From the NCBI GenBank assembly GCA_012799425.1, contig JAAZLF010000377.1:1-5301 (forward strand): DNA of 5,301 nt, given 5' to 3'. Below the pieces are notes generated by a model. That model worked only from the letters and a program-made list of their open reading frames with translations. It had not been told where the DNA came from and did not search any database. This DNA comes from Actinomycetales bacterium (GTDB lineage Bacteria > Actinomycetota > Actinomycetes > Actinomycetales > Dermabacteraceae). The translations under genes and the position numbers were made by a program. Shown in pieces: positions 1-5,301 of this stretch. Within the stretch, counting starts at the first letter, position 1, and each line of letters opens with the position of its first letter.

Positions 1-588
1 AGCTTCCTGTACGAGACCATCTTCCTGCAGCTCGCCTCGATCGTCCCCGCCGCGCTGATCCTGCGGATCAGCCTCGGCCCGGCGATCTTCGGCGCGAATG
101 CGACGCTGCTGCTGGCCCCGCTGCTGGTGCTGATCCCGGCGGCGGTGGTGCTGTATCCGCCCGCCTTCCACGCGCTGATCTCGCTGCCGGCCCGGAAGCT
201 GCTCAAGGCCGAGGTGCCCCGCCAGTACTTCCTGCCCCCGGCCCGGGCGCTGCTGTCCTCGGCGGAGTTCGTGCTGCCGCGCGTGCTCAACGGCATCGGC
301 TTCGTGCTCATCGCAGCGACCGTCAGCGACATCGCCCCCGAGCACTGGCTGCCGTTCATGGCCGCGTATGCTCTGGCCGGGGCGATCGGGATCCTCGCGA
401 TCCTGGTGCCCAGCGGTCTGGGCGTGCGCGAGGCGGTCATCGTGGTGGTGCTCAGCCAGTACGTGCCGACCTCGGAGGCGATCGTCATCAGCCTGCTCGC
501 ACGCCTCCTCGCGACCCTCGGGGACGCGCTCGTGGCCCTCCTCTACGTCATCGTCCGTCAGACCCTCCCGAAGGAGACCCGCCCATGA
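1..588 (+). CDS. Flippase-like UPF0104 / LPG synthase TM-domain protein, C-terminal part (5' end outside window)
   Basis: The reading frame is open from base 1 and ends at TGA 586-588, giving 195 visible residues; the N-terminus lies upstream. The visible part is strongly hydrophobic, with likely membrane segments near residues 4-22, 35-53, 88-108, 118-136 and 158-185. The motif PSGLGVREA (residues 137-145), just after a helix and before the last hydrophobic block, is characteristic of the UPF0104 family, which shares its fold with the membrane domain of lysylphosphatidylglycerol synthase (MprF). No soluble aminoacyl-transferase domain follows, so it is probably a stand-alone membrane protein of about 300-350 residues, as is usual for the family. 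Such proteins often sit in glycan or glycolipid clusters and are annotated as flippase-like, though transport is rarely proven. The stop overlaps the start of the pyruvyl transferase gene, so the two are very likely co-transcribed and translationally coupled. Family assignment is fairly secure; the substrate is unknown. Confidence 0.8.
   Translation, partial: SFLYETIFLQLASIVPAALILRISLGPAIFGANATLLLAPLLVLIPAAVVLYPPAFHALISLPARKLLKAEVPRQYFLPPARALLSSAEFVLPRVLNGIGFVLIAATVSDIAPEHWLPFMAAYALAGAIGILAILVPSGLGVREAVIVVVLSQYVPTSEAIVISLLARLLATLGDALVALLYVIVRQTLPKETRP
571..576 (+). promoter_or_regulatory. Ribosome binding site AAGGAG for the pyruvyl transferase gene
   Basis: AAGGAG lies 8 bases before the ATG at 585 and is a near-consensus Shine-Dalgarno sequence. 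It sits inside the last codons of the upstream flippase-like gene. It fixes the start at 585 and supports coupled translation through the ATGA overlap at 585-588. Confidence 0.8.
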
Positions 589-1835
589 CCCGTCCCCGGA
601 TCACGATCATCGGTTCGGCGCTGTCCGGCAACAAGGGCGCCTCGGCCATGCTCGAGAGCGCCATCCAGACCCTGGACGCGCGTCTCGGCGACGTGGATTT
701 CACGCTGCTGAGCATGTATCCGGACGAGGACAGCGCCCAGAACCACTACCCGAACCTGGAGATCGTGCCCGCGGACCCGTTCCGCCTGGGAGTGGTCATC
801 AACTCGCTGGCTCTCGCGCACCGGGTGCTGCCCTTCGCACGGCCGCTGCTGCGCCGCAGCGCGGCGGTGCGCGCGCTCGCCGACAGCGATGTGCTCCTGG
901 ACCAGGGCGGCATCACCTTCACCGACGGGCGCGAGAAGTTCCTGCTGTACAACGTCGCCTCGATCCTGCCGGCGCTGAACCTGCGCACGCCCGTGTTCAA
1001 GTGCGCCCAGGCCGTCGGACCCTTCAAGAACCCGATCAACCGGATCGTCTCGAAGATCTTCCTGCCCAAGGCTCGCATCCTCGTCACCCGTGGCCGGATC
1101 ACCCATGAGCACGCTGCCGGTCTCGGGCTGAGCAACCTGGTCGCCGGGGCGGACTACGCCTTCTCCCTCGAGATGGACGGCACCGAGGCCGACTCGGTCC
1201 GCCCGCTGGTCGACCTGGACTTCTTCGAGTCCGGCGATGTCGTGGGCGTCTGCCCGAGCGTGGTCCTGCAGAAGAAGGTCGACGCGCGCGAGGGCGACTA
1301 CATCGGCCAGATGGTCGCCTTCATCGAGCGGCTGCGCGCCGCGGGGAAGAAGGTGCTGCTGGTGCCGCACAGCGTGCGCACCGGGACCGACAAGACGCAC
1401 AACAACGATCTCCCGCTGTGCACGGAGATCGCCGCGCGCCTGGCCCCCGGCGACGACCTGCTCTACATCGACCGGGAGCTGAGCTCGCAGCAGCTGCGCT
1501 ACCTGATCGGGCGCTGCTCGCTGTTCGTGGCCAGCCGCTTCCACGCGATGGTCTCCTCGCTCGCGATGGCCGTGCCCACGCTCGTGATCGGCTGGAGCCA
1601 CAAGTACCGCGAGGTGCTCGAGATGTTCGAGCTGGAGGACTGGGCCTTCGGCCACGACCAGCTCACGCCCGAGCACCTGTGGAGCACGTTCGAGAAGCTC
1701 TCCGCGCAGCGGGCCGAGGTGCAGGACAAGCTCGACCGCCACCTGCCCGAGGTCAAGCGCAGCTCGGTCGCCCAGGCCGACCTGATCGCGGAGCTCGTGC
1801 AGAAGGGGCCCGCTGCGCGCGGGCGGCGCCCCTGA
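585..1835 (+). CDS. Polysaccharide pyruvyl transferase family protein
   Basis: This 416-residue protein has the layout of the polysaccharide pyruvyl transferase family (WcaK/AmsJ/CsaB-like). Characterised members move pyruvate from phosphoenolpyruvate onto a sugar to form a ketal; others have unknown or different activity. Visible landmarks are an N-terminal strand followed by GNKGASAM (15-22), DQGGITFTDG (106-115), AQAVGPF (141-147, the family's usual G-x-x-x-GPF-type loop), VTRGRITHEHAAGLGLSN-like helix (168 onward), GADYAF (188-193), VPHS (260-263) and SRFHAM (317-322). The last is the conserved R-x-H site implicated in PEP binding in the family. It is followed by GWSHKYREVLEMF (336-348). 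There is no signal peptide or membrane helix, so it is cytoplasmic. Length is typical. The start is set by a strong AAGGAG and a 4-base overlap with the upstream gene. Family membership is secure; true pyruvylation, rather than another transfer, is inferred. Confidence 0.9.
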   Translation: MTRPRITIIGSALSGNKGASAMLESAIQTLDARLGDVDFTLLSMYPDEDSAQNHYPNLEIVPADPFRLGVVINSLALAHRVLPFARPLLRRSAAVRALADSDVLLDQGGITFTDGREKFLLYNVASILPALNLRTPVFKCAQAVGPFKNPINRIVSKIFLPKARILVTRGRITHEHAAGLGLSNLVAGADYAFSLEMDGTEADSVRPLVDLDFFESGDVVGVCPSVVLQKKVDAREGDYIGQMVAFIERLRAAGKKVLLVPHSVRTGTDKTHNNDLPLCTEIAARLAPGDDLLYIDRELSSQQLRYLIGRCSLFVASRFHAMVSSLAMAVPTLVIGWSHKYREVLEMFELEDWAFGHDQLTPEHLWSTFEKLSAQRAEVQDKLDRHLPEVKRSSVAQADLIAELVQKGPAARGRRP

Positions 1836-1867
1836 CGGATACTTGCCGGACCGCATCGGCCGAGATC

Positions 1868-3709
1868 ATGGAGAAGACCGGAGGCGGGGCCACGGACGCC
1901 GCGGCTGCTCGCGCGGCGTCACCTGGCGATGTGCTCTGGCGCTGGGGTGCCGTGGCCTCGGTCGCCGTGACGCTGCTGCTGCACTCCCTGGTCGCCCGAG
2001 GCGCACGCACCCCCTCGTTCCCCTTCGACGAGATCGTGCTGATGCAGTACGCCAAGTTCCTGGCCGGCAACGGCCTGACCACACCGCCGCGCGGTGCGGG
2101 GTACTTCCCCGCCTGGAGCTTCTTCATGGCACCGGTGTGGTGGGTGACGGAGGACCCGCAGCTCGCGTACCGCCTCGCGATCGCCATCGGCGTCCTCGCG
2201 GCAGTGGCGACGATCTGGCCCCTGGCCCGCCTGGTGACCCGGATCGGGCTGAGCATGCCGCAGGCGGTGGTGGTCGCCTCAGTGGTGATGAGCCTGCCGG
2301 CGCGCACCGTGCAGAGCGGGTACGTCACCAGCGAGAAGCTGCTGTTCCTGGTGCTGGTGTGCACGATGCTCGCCGCGGTGCGCTACTGGGAGCGCCCCAC
2401 GATCCTCCGAGCGGTGGTGTTCGCGCTCGTCGCCGCGGCGCTGGCCGCCACCCATGCCCGCGCCGCGGCCCTGCTGATCGCCTGCGTGATCTGGCTCGTG
2501 TGCATGATGATCCGCTCCTGGCGCTCCTCGCTGGTGGGACTGGCCGTGCTGGCCCCGCTGGGGTATCTCGCCTTCTGGTCCGGCGGGCTGATGAACCAGT
2601 TCCTCGGGGGCGGATTCAGCCAGGGCTCGAAGCTGGTGGACAACTACCTCGACTCGCGCCCCTCGATCATCCTGCGCGCGGTGATCGGCCAGGCCTGGGA
2701 GCAGACCGCGGGATCGCTCGGGCTGGTCGTCGTGGGGGCCGTGGTGATGCTGGTGCTGGTGTGGCGCGAGCTGCGCCACGAGCGCGCGATCGGCCCTGTC
2801 TGCCTGCTCGGCGCCATGCTGCTGGGCGTGGTGCTGCTGTCCGTCGGGCAGTGGTCGAACGAGTACGCGATGTACCACGCCGAATGGCGACGCCTGGATG
2901 CGTGGCTGTACGGGCGGTACATCGACCCGGTGGCCTCCCTGCTGGTCGCGCTCGGGCTCGCGGCCCTCGTGCGCGGTGCGGCCCGGTATCTGCTGCCGGC
3001 GGCGCTGGCCCCCACCGCCGGGCTGGTGGTCGTGACCGTGCTCTGGCTCGCCCCGCACGCCCCCACGTGGGGGTACGTCACCCCCGCGCACATCCCCGGT
3101 GTGATGCCGTGGTTCTGGTCCCTGCCCGTGGGCCACGTCTCGGAGACCTGGCCGTGGGGGCAGATCCCCTCCTTCACCAACGAGAACCGCTTCTGGCTGC
3201 TGGCGAGCATCCCCGCGGTGCTCCTGCTCGGCGTGCTCACCGCGTCGGGGCCGCTGCGCCGCCGCGGTGCCGCGATCCTGATGGGCGCGCTGCTCCTGGT
3301 CAGTGCCGTCGGCACCCTCAGCGCCACGCAGGCGACGGAGCACTTCCAGGAGGTGGAGGGCGGCAGACCGCCCCTGGCCGAGGAGATCAACCGCCTGCAG
3401 GCCGAGCACGACGGGCAGCTGACCATCGAGTTCGACCGCTCCTGCACACCCGGCACGAGCAACAACGCCGTGGTCCAGAACCGGCTCGCGTACTGGATCC
3501 ACCCCACCACGATGGGGCTCACGATGGACCGCAACGTCTCGGATGCCCAGCTGACCCTGGGCTGCGACATCTGGCCCGAGGGGACCGAGAAGGGGGCGCG
3601 CCTGCTCAGCGATGCCGAGAGCTACGGGTACCACGTGTGGGTGAACCCCGGGCCGCTCCAGGACCAGCTCGAGGAGCAGGGGCGGCTTGAGCCGCTCACC
3701 ACACCGTGA
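1868..3709 (+). CDS. Multi-pass membrane protein, GT-C glycosyltransferase-like, with extracytoplasmic C-terminal domain
   Basis: I do not recognise a named family for this 613-residue protein. About 11-14 hydrophobic segments are visible, near residues 25-43, 80-93, 102-121, 131-142, 157-172, 180-194, 198-215, 222-238, 283-299, 309-328, 354-370, 374-394, 443-459 and 466-484. The first loop after the first helix carries an acidic pair, Asp54-Glu55 in FPFDEIV. That is where GT-C glycosyltransferases place their catalytic acidic motif. A YGRYIDP motif (348-354) precedes a later helix. After the last helix comes a soluble tail of about 125 residues (485-613) with only two cysteines, Cys526 and Cys566, which could form a disulfide if outside the cell. 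GT-C enzymes use polyprenyl-phosphate sugars, and a likely maker of these lies just downstream. The ATG at 1868 is chosen because it is the first ATG past the upstream stop; its Shine-Dalgarno is poor and GTG 1931 is an alternative. Coding is secure; the glycosyltransferase role is inference. Confidence 0.7.
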   Translation: MEKTGGGATDAAAARAASPGDVLWRWGAVASVAVTLLLHSLVARGARTPSFPFDEIVLMQYAKFLAGNGLTTPPRGAGYFPAWSFFMAPVWWVTEDPQLAYRLAIAIGVLAAVATIWPLARLVTRIGLSMPQAVVVASVVMSLPARTVQSGYVTSEKLLFLVLVCTMLAAVRYWERPTILRAVVFALVAAALAATHARAAALLIACVIWLVCMMIRSWRSSLVGLAVLAPLGYLAFWSGGLMNQFLGGGFSQGSKLVDNYLDSRPSIILRAVIGQAWEQTAGSLGLVVVGAVVMLVLVWRELRHERAIGPVCLLGAMLLGVVLLSVGQWSNEYAMYHAEWRRLDAWLYGRYIDPVASLLVALGLAALVRGAARYLLPAALAPTAGLVVVTVLWLAPHAPTWGYVTPAHIPGVMPWFWSLPVGHVSETWPWGQIPSFTNENRFWLLASIPAVLLLGVLTASGPLRRRGAAILMGALLLVSAVGTLSATQATEHFQEVEGGRPPLAEEINRLQAEHDGQLTIEFDRSCTPGTSNNAVVQNRLAYWIHPTTMGLTMDRNVSDAQLTLGCDIWPEGTEKGARLLSDAESYGYHVWVNPGPLQDQLEEQGRLEPLTTP

Positions 3710-3832
3710 CATCTGCACGGCCTCCGGCTGTTCACCGCTCGGCTACCCTGAGCCGTTAGTGTCGACCCGCGTGAAAACGACGGCCGGGGGCGCACCGCCC
3801 GCGGAGTCAGAGAACAAACCGACAAGGTGCCC
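3710..3832 (+). promoter_or_regulatory. Intergenic leader with possible promoter and two small hairpins
   Basis: This is the only sizeable gap between plus-strand genes (123 bases). GGCTACCCT at 3741-3749 contains TACCCT (3744-3749), which fits the loose TAnnnT -10 pattern of actinobacterial promoters, but no good -35 lies 16-18 bases upstream. A second weak option is TTCACC (3731-3736) with GTTAGT (3755-3760), spaced 18 bases. CGGCT/AGCCG (3740-3744 and 3751-3755) and GGGCG/CGCCC (3788-3792 and 3796-3800) form short hairpins. The region ends in an A-rich stretch before the ribosome binding site. A separate promoter for the glycosyltransferase gene is plausible but unproven. Confidence 0.3.
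3824..3827 (+). promoter_or_regulatory. Ribosome binding site AAGG that decides the GT2 start
   Basis: AAGG lies 5 bases before ATG 3833. An in-frame GTG at 3827 would overlap this element, and the nearest other GGAG (3803-3806) is about 20 bases before that GTG, too far for normal initiation. ATG 3833 is therefore the better start. Confidence 0.55.
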
Positions 3833-4948
3833 ATGAGAGTCTTCGTCCAGATCCCGTGCCTGAATGAGGAGCACACGCTCCCGCTCGTGCTCGACACGAT
3901 CCCCAAGGAGCTGCCCGGGGTCGACTCCGTCGAGGTACTCATCATCGACGACGGCTCCACGGACCGCACCGTCGAGGTGGCCAGGGCCCACGGCGTGAAG
4001 CACTTCGTGCGCCACGCACGCAACATGGGCCTGGCACGCTCGTTCCGGGACGGCGTGGACTACGCCCTCGCCCACGGCGCCGACATCGTGGTCAACACCG
4101 ATGGCGACAACCAGTACAAGCAGGAGCGGATCGCCGATCTCGTGGCCCCGGTGGTCGCCGGGGAGGCGGACATCGCGATCGCGGATCGCCAGACGAAGAA
4201 GATCGCCCACTTCTCGCCGTTCAAGAAGGTCATGCAGCAGGTCGGCTCCCACGTGGTGAACATCGCCGCCGAGACCGAGCTGCCCGACGCGGCCTCCGGG
4301 TTCCGCGCCTACTCCAAGGCGTCCCTGATGCGCCTGAACGTGATCACCCAGTTCTCGTACTGCATGGAGACGATCATCCAGGCGGGCAACAAGCGCCTGC
4401 GGATCGCCTCGGTCCCGATCGACACGAACCCCAAGACGCGCGAGTCGCGCCTGTTCAACAACATCTTCCAGCACATGGCGAAGTCCGGTTCGGCGATCAT
4501 GCGCGCCTACCTGATGTTCAAGCCGCACACCGTGCTGATCTGGCTGGCGGCGCTCACCGGGGTCGTGGGTCTGGTGCCCTTCATCCGTTTCCTGGTCTTC
4601 GCGGTGATGGGGCAGGGCGGCGGTCACATCCAGTCGCTGATCTTCGGTCTGGTGCTGCTGACCTGCTCGTTCCTGACGCTGGTGCTGATGATCATCGCCG
4701 ATCTCCAGCGCACCAACCGGGTGCTGATGGAGGACGTGCTCGAGCGCGTCAAGCTCCTCCAGTACGGCGAGCCGAAGCACCCGCTGGTGGGGGAGGGCGC
4801 GCCGACGCCCGCCCCGCTCGCCGCCGGTGGGACGCAGGATCTGCGCAGCTACGCTCCCGTGGTCGCTGAGGGCGCGGCCGCCGACGATGTCGTCGTCGAC
4901 CAGTGGGCTTCGGCCGTGCGGCGCGACGCCGCTGACGCGCAGGGCTGA
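3833..4948 (+). CDS. Family 2 glycosyltransferase with two C-terminal membrane helices (polyprenyl-phosphate sugar synthase type)
   Basis: This 371-residue protein has a clear GT2 (GT-A fold) catalytic domain: Q-I-P-C-L-N-E-E (6-13), nucleotide-binding IIDDGSTDRT (37-46), RNMGLARSFRDG (63-74) and VNTDGDNQY (87-95). In the last, Asp90-Gly-Asp92 is the metal-binding DxD. DAASGFRAYS (152-161) matches the acceptor-side motif of dolichyl/undecaprenyl-phosphate sugar synthases (DPM1/GtrB/ArnC type). Two membrane helices follow, near 233-259 and 268-289, then an amphipathic stretch ADLQRTNRVLMEDVLERVK (289-307) typical of these membrane-anchored enzymes. The expected reaction is transfer of a hexose or hexosamine from a nucleotide sugar to polyprenyl phosphate at the cytoplasmic face. 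The sugar cannot be read from sequence. The tail from about 315 is an Ala/Pro/Asp-rich, probably disordered extension. The gene shares its direction with the upstream cluster but has a 123-base leader, and ends 15 bases before a strong hairpin. An in-frame GTG at 3827 would add two residues. Confidence 0.92.
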   Translation: MRVFVQIPCLNEEHTLPLVLDTIPKELPGVDSVEVLIIDDGSTDRTVEVARAHGVKHFVRHARNMGLARSFRDGVDYALAHGADIVVNTDGDNQYKQERIADLVAPVVAGEADIAIADRQTKKIAHFSPFKKVMQQVGSHVVNIAAETELPDAASGFRAYSKASLMRLNVITQFSYCMETIIQAGNKRLRIASVPIDTNPKTRESRLFNNIFQHMAKSGSAIMRAYLMFKPHTVLIWLAALTGVVGLVPFIRFLVFAVMGQGGGHIQSLIFGLVLLTCSFLTLVLMIIADLQRTNRVLMEDVLERVKLLQYGEPKHPLVGEGAPTPAPLAAGGTQDLRSYAPVVAEGAAADDVVVDQWASAVRRDAADAQG

Positions 4949-4963
4949 GCAGAACCCAGCAGC

Positions 4964-5003
4964 GCGGAGCGCCGACGGCCCCTCTCAGCCGTCGGCGCTC
5001 TGC
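4964..5003. terminator. Bidirectional hairpin terminator between convergent genes
   Basis: Bases 4964-4979 pair with 4988-5003 to form a 16-bp stem with a single G-T wobble (4966 with 5001), including 13 uninterrupted Watson-Crick pairs, around an 8-base loop (4980-4987). It begins 15 bases after the stop of the GT2 gene, and the stop codon of the minus-strand gene lies in the loop. There is no U-tract on either side, which is common for hairpin terminators in high-GC actinobacteria. Position between two converging genes makes a shared terminator the best reading. Confidence 0.75.
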
Positions 5004-5301
5004 TCCGCCGTGCCGCGGCAGGGCAGAATCCGCAGCAGCTTCGCCTCGCCCACCTGCAGCACCACCTCCGCAGCACCGGTCTGGGAGATCTCGTTGAGCC
5101 CCTTGTAAGTCGCTGATCCGTCCCCGATCTCGCGCGGCCCGAAATCGAGCGCGTACTCGACCCCGAGCTCCTGGACCGCATCGCACACCACGGGCCTGCG
5201 GTGGGCGTCGTCGAGCGCGAGGTTCAGCAGATGCACCTCGGGCTCCGCCTGGAAGGCCATGTAGATGTTCAGCACGTCCCGATCCGCGAGCGCATAGGCC
5301 A
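4985..5301 (-). CDS. DUF6541-like membrane protein, C-terminal soluble part (5' end outside window)
   Basis: The minus-strand frame is open from the window edge to a TGA at 4987-4985, giving 104 complete visible residues. They contain no membrane helix. The order is AYALADRDVLN (1-11), a short helix-like stretch with PEVHLLNLALDDAHRRP (20-36), VCDAVQELGVEYALDFG (38-54), then ILPCRG (91-96) near the end. The pattern of a cysteine before an x-x-LGV-x-Y-x-LDFG strand and a second cysteine close to the C-terminus (Cys39 and Cys94) resembles, from memory, the C-terminal extracytoplasmic domain of large actinobacterial membrane proteins grouped as DUF6541. The two cysteines may form a disulfide. 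Such proteins are often found beside cell-envelope glycan genes and look like GT-C glycosyltransferases, but their function is not established. The gene converges on the GT2 gene and its last codons form one arm of the shared terminator. Coding is likely; the family name is tentative. Confidence 0.65.
   Translation of the reverse strand, partial: AYALADRDVLNIYMAFQAEPEVHLLNLALDDAHRRPVVCDAVQELGVEYALDFGPREIGDGSATYKGLNEISQTGAAEVVLQVGEAKLLRILPCRGTAEQSADG

Noticed and set aside
127..588. Start of the flippase-like gene at base 127
   Set aside because: The same frame is open back to base 1 and the upstream residues are a good membrane helix, so this is an internal codon of a gene truncated by the window edge.
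558..1856. Long minus-strand open frame opposite the pyruvyl transferase gene (432 codons)
   Set aside because: Its translation is rich in Arg, His, Gln, Glu and Val without family motifs, and it mirrors a gene with clear domain motifs. Long antisense frames are expected in DNA of this GC content.
1418..1867. Extended N-terminus for the membrane protein from an earlier in-frame start
   Set aside because: It would overlap the pyruvyl transferase gene by over 400 bases and adds an Arg/Ala/Pro-rich stretch typical of an out-of-frame translation.
1843..3690. Alternative plus-strand frame of 615 codons in the membrane protein region
   Set aside because: Its product is Arg/Gly/Pro/Ala-rich with no membrane helices or motifs; the other plus-strand frame gives regular hydrophobic segments.
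2279..3718. Long minus-strand open frame opposite the membrane protein gene (479 codons)
   Set aside because: Low-complexity Gln/His/Arg/Gly-rich translation with no recognisable domain; the plus strand encodes a coherent polytopic membrane protein.
3827..3829. GTG start for the GT2 gene
   Set aside because: It lacks a properly spaced ribosome binding site and overlaps the AAGG that serves ATG 3833.
3743..4780. Minus-strand open frame opposite the GT2 gene (345 codons)
   Set aside because: The plus strand has unmistakable GT2 motifs; the antisense product is rich in His, Asp, Val and Arg as a shadow of those codons.
4749..5186. Minus-strand open frames spanning the end of the GT2 gene and the terminator (to 5181 and 5186)
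   Set aside because: They cross the terminator hairpin and overlap both real genes, and their products are Arg/Ala-rich without motifs.

Overview
This window is high-GC, almost fully coding DNA with strong G/C preference at third codon positions. That pattern, the ATGA-type gene overlap and the protein families present suggest a high-GC actinobacterium, perhaps of the Micrococcales (a Brachybacterium-like genome would fit). The organism assignment is inference from composition and families, not from a marker gene.

Layout, left to right. (1) Bases 1-588 (+) hold the C-terminal part of a polytopic flippase-like (UPF0104 / lysylphosphatidylglycerol synthase transmembrane-like) protein. (2) Overlapping it by 4 bases, 585-1835 (+) encodes a polysaccharide pyruvyl transferase family protein. 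(3) After 32 bases, 1868-3709 (+) encodes a large multi-pass membrane protein with GT-C glycosyltransferase-like architecture and a two-cysteine, probably extracytoplasmic tail. (4) A 123-base gap with weak promoter-like and hairpin sequences leads to 3833-4948 (+), a family 2 glycosyltransferase with two C-terminal membrane helices of the polyprenyl-phosphate sugar synthase type. (5) A strong 16-bp hairpin at 4964-5003 separates it from a convergent gene on the minus strand (4985-5301). Only the C-terminal domain of that gene is in the window; it resembles the actinobacterial DUF6541 membrane proteins.

All five genes fit one theme, assembly or decoration of a cell-surface glycan. The GT2 enzyme would load a sugar on a lipid carrier at the inner face. 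The flippase-like protein could help move a lipid intermediate across the membrane. The GT-C-like protein would use the lipid-linked sugar outside, and the pyruvyl transferase homologue would add an acidic ketal or another modification. The families are recognisable from the sequence; the joint pathway is inference. No mobile element, RNA gene, CRISPR array or repeat cluster was seen. The least described parts are the GT-C-like protein and the partial convergent membrane protein.
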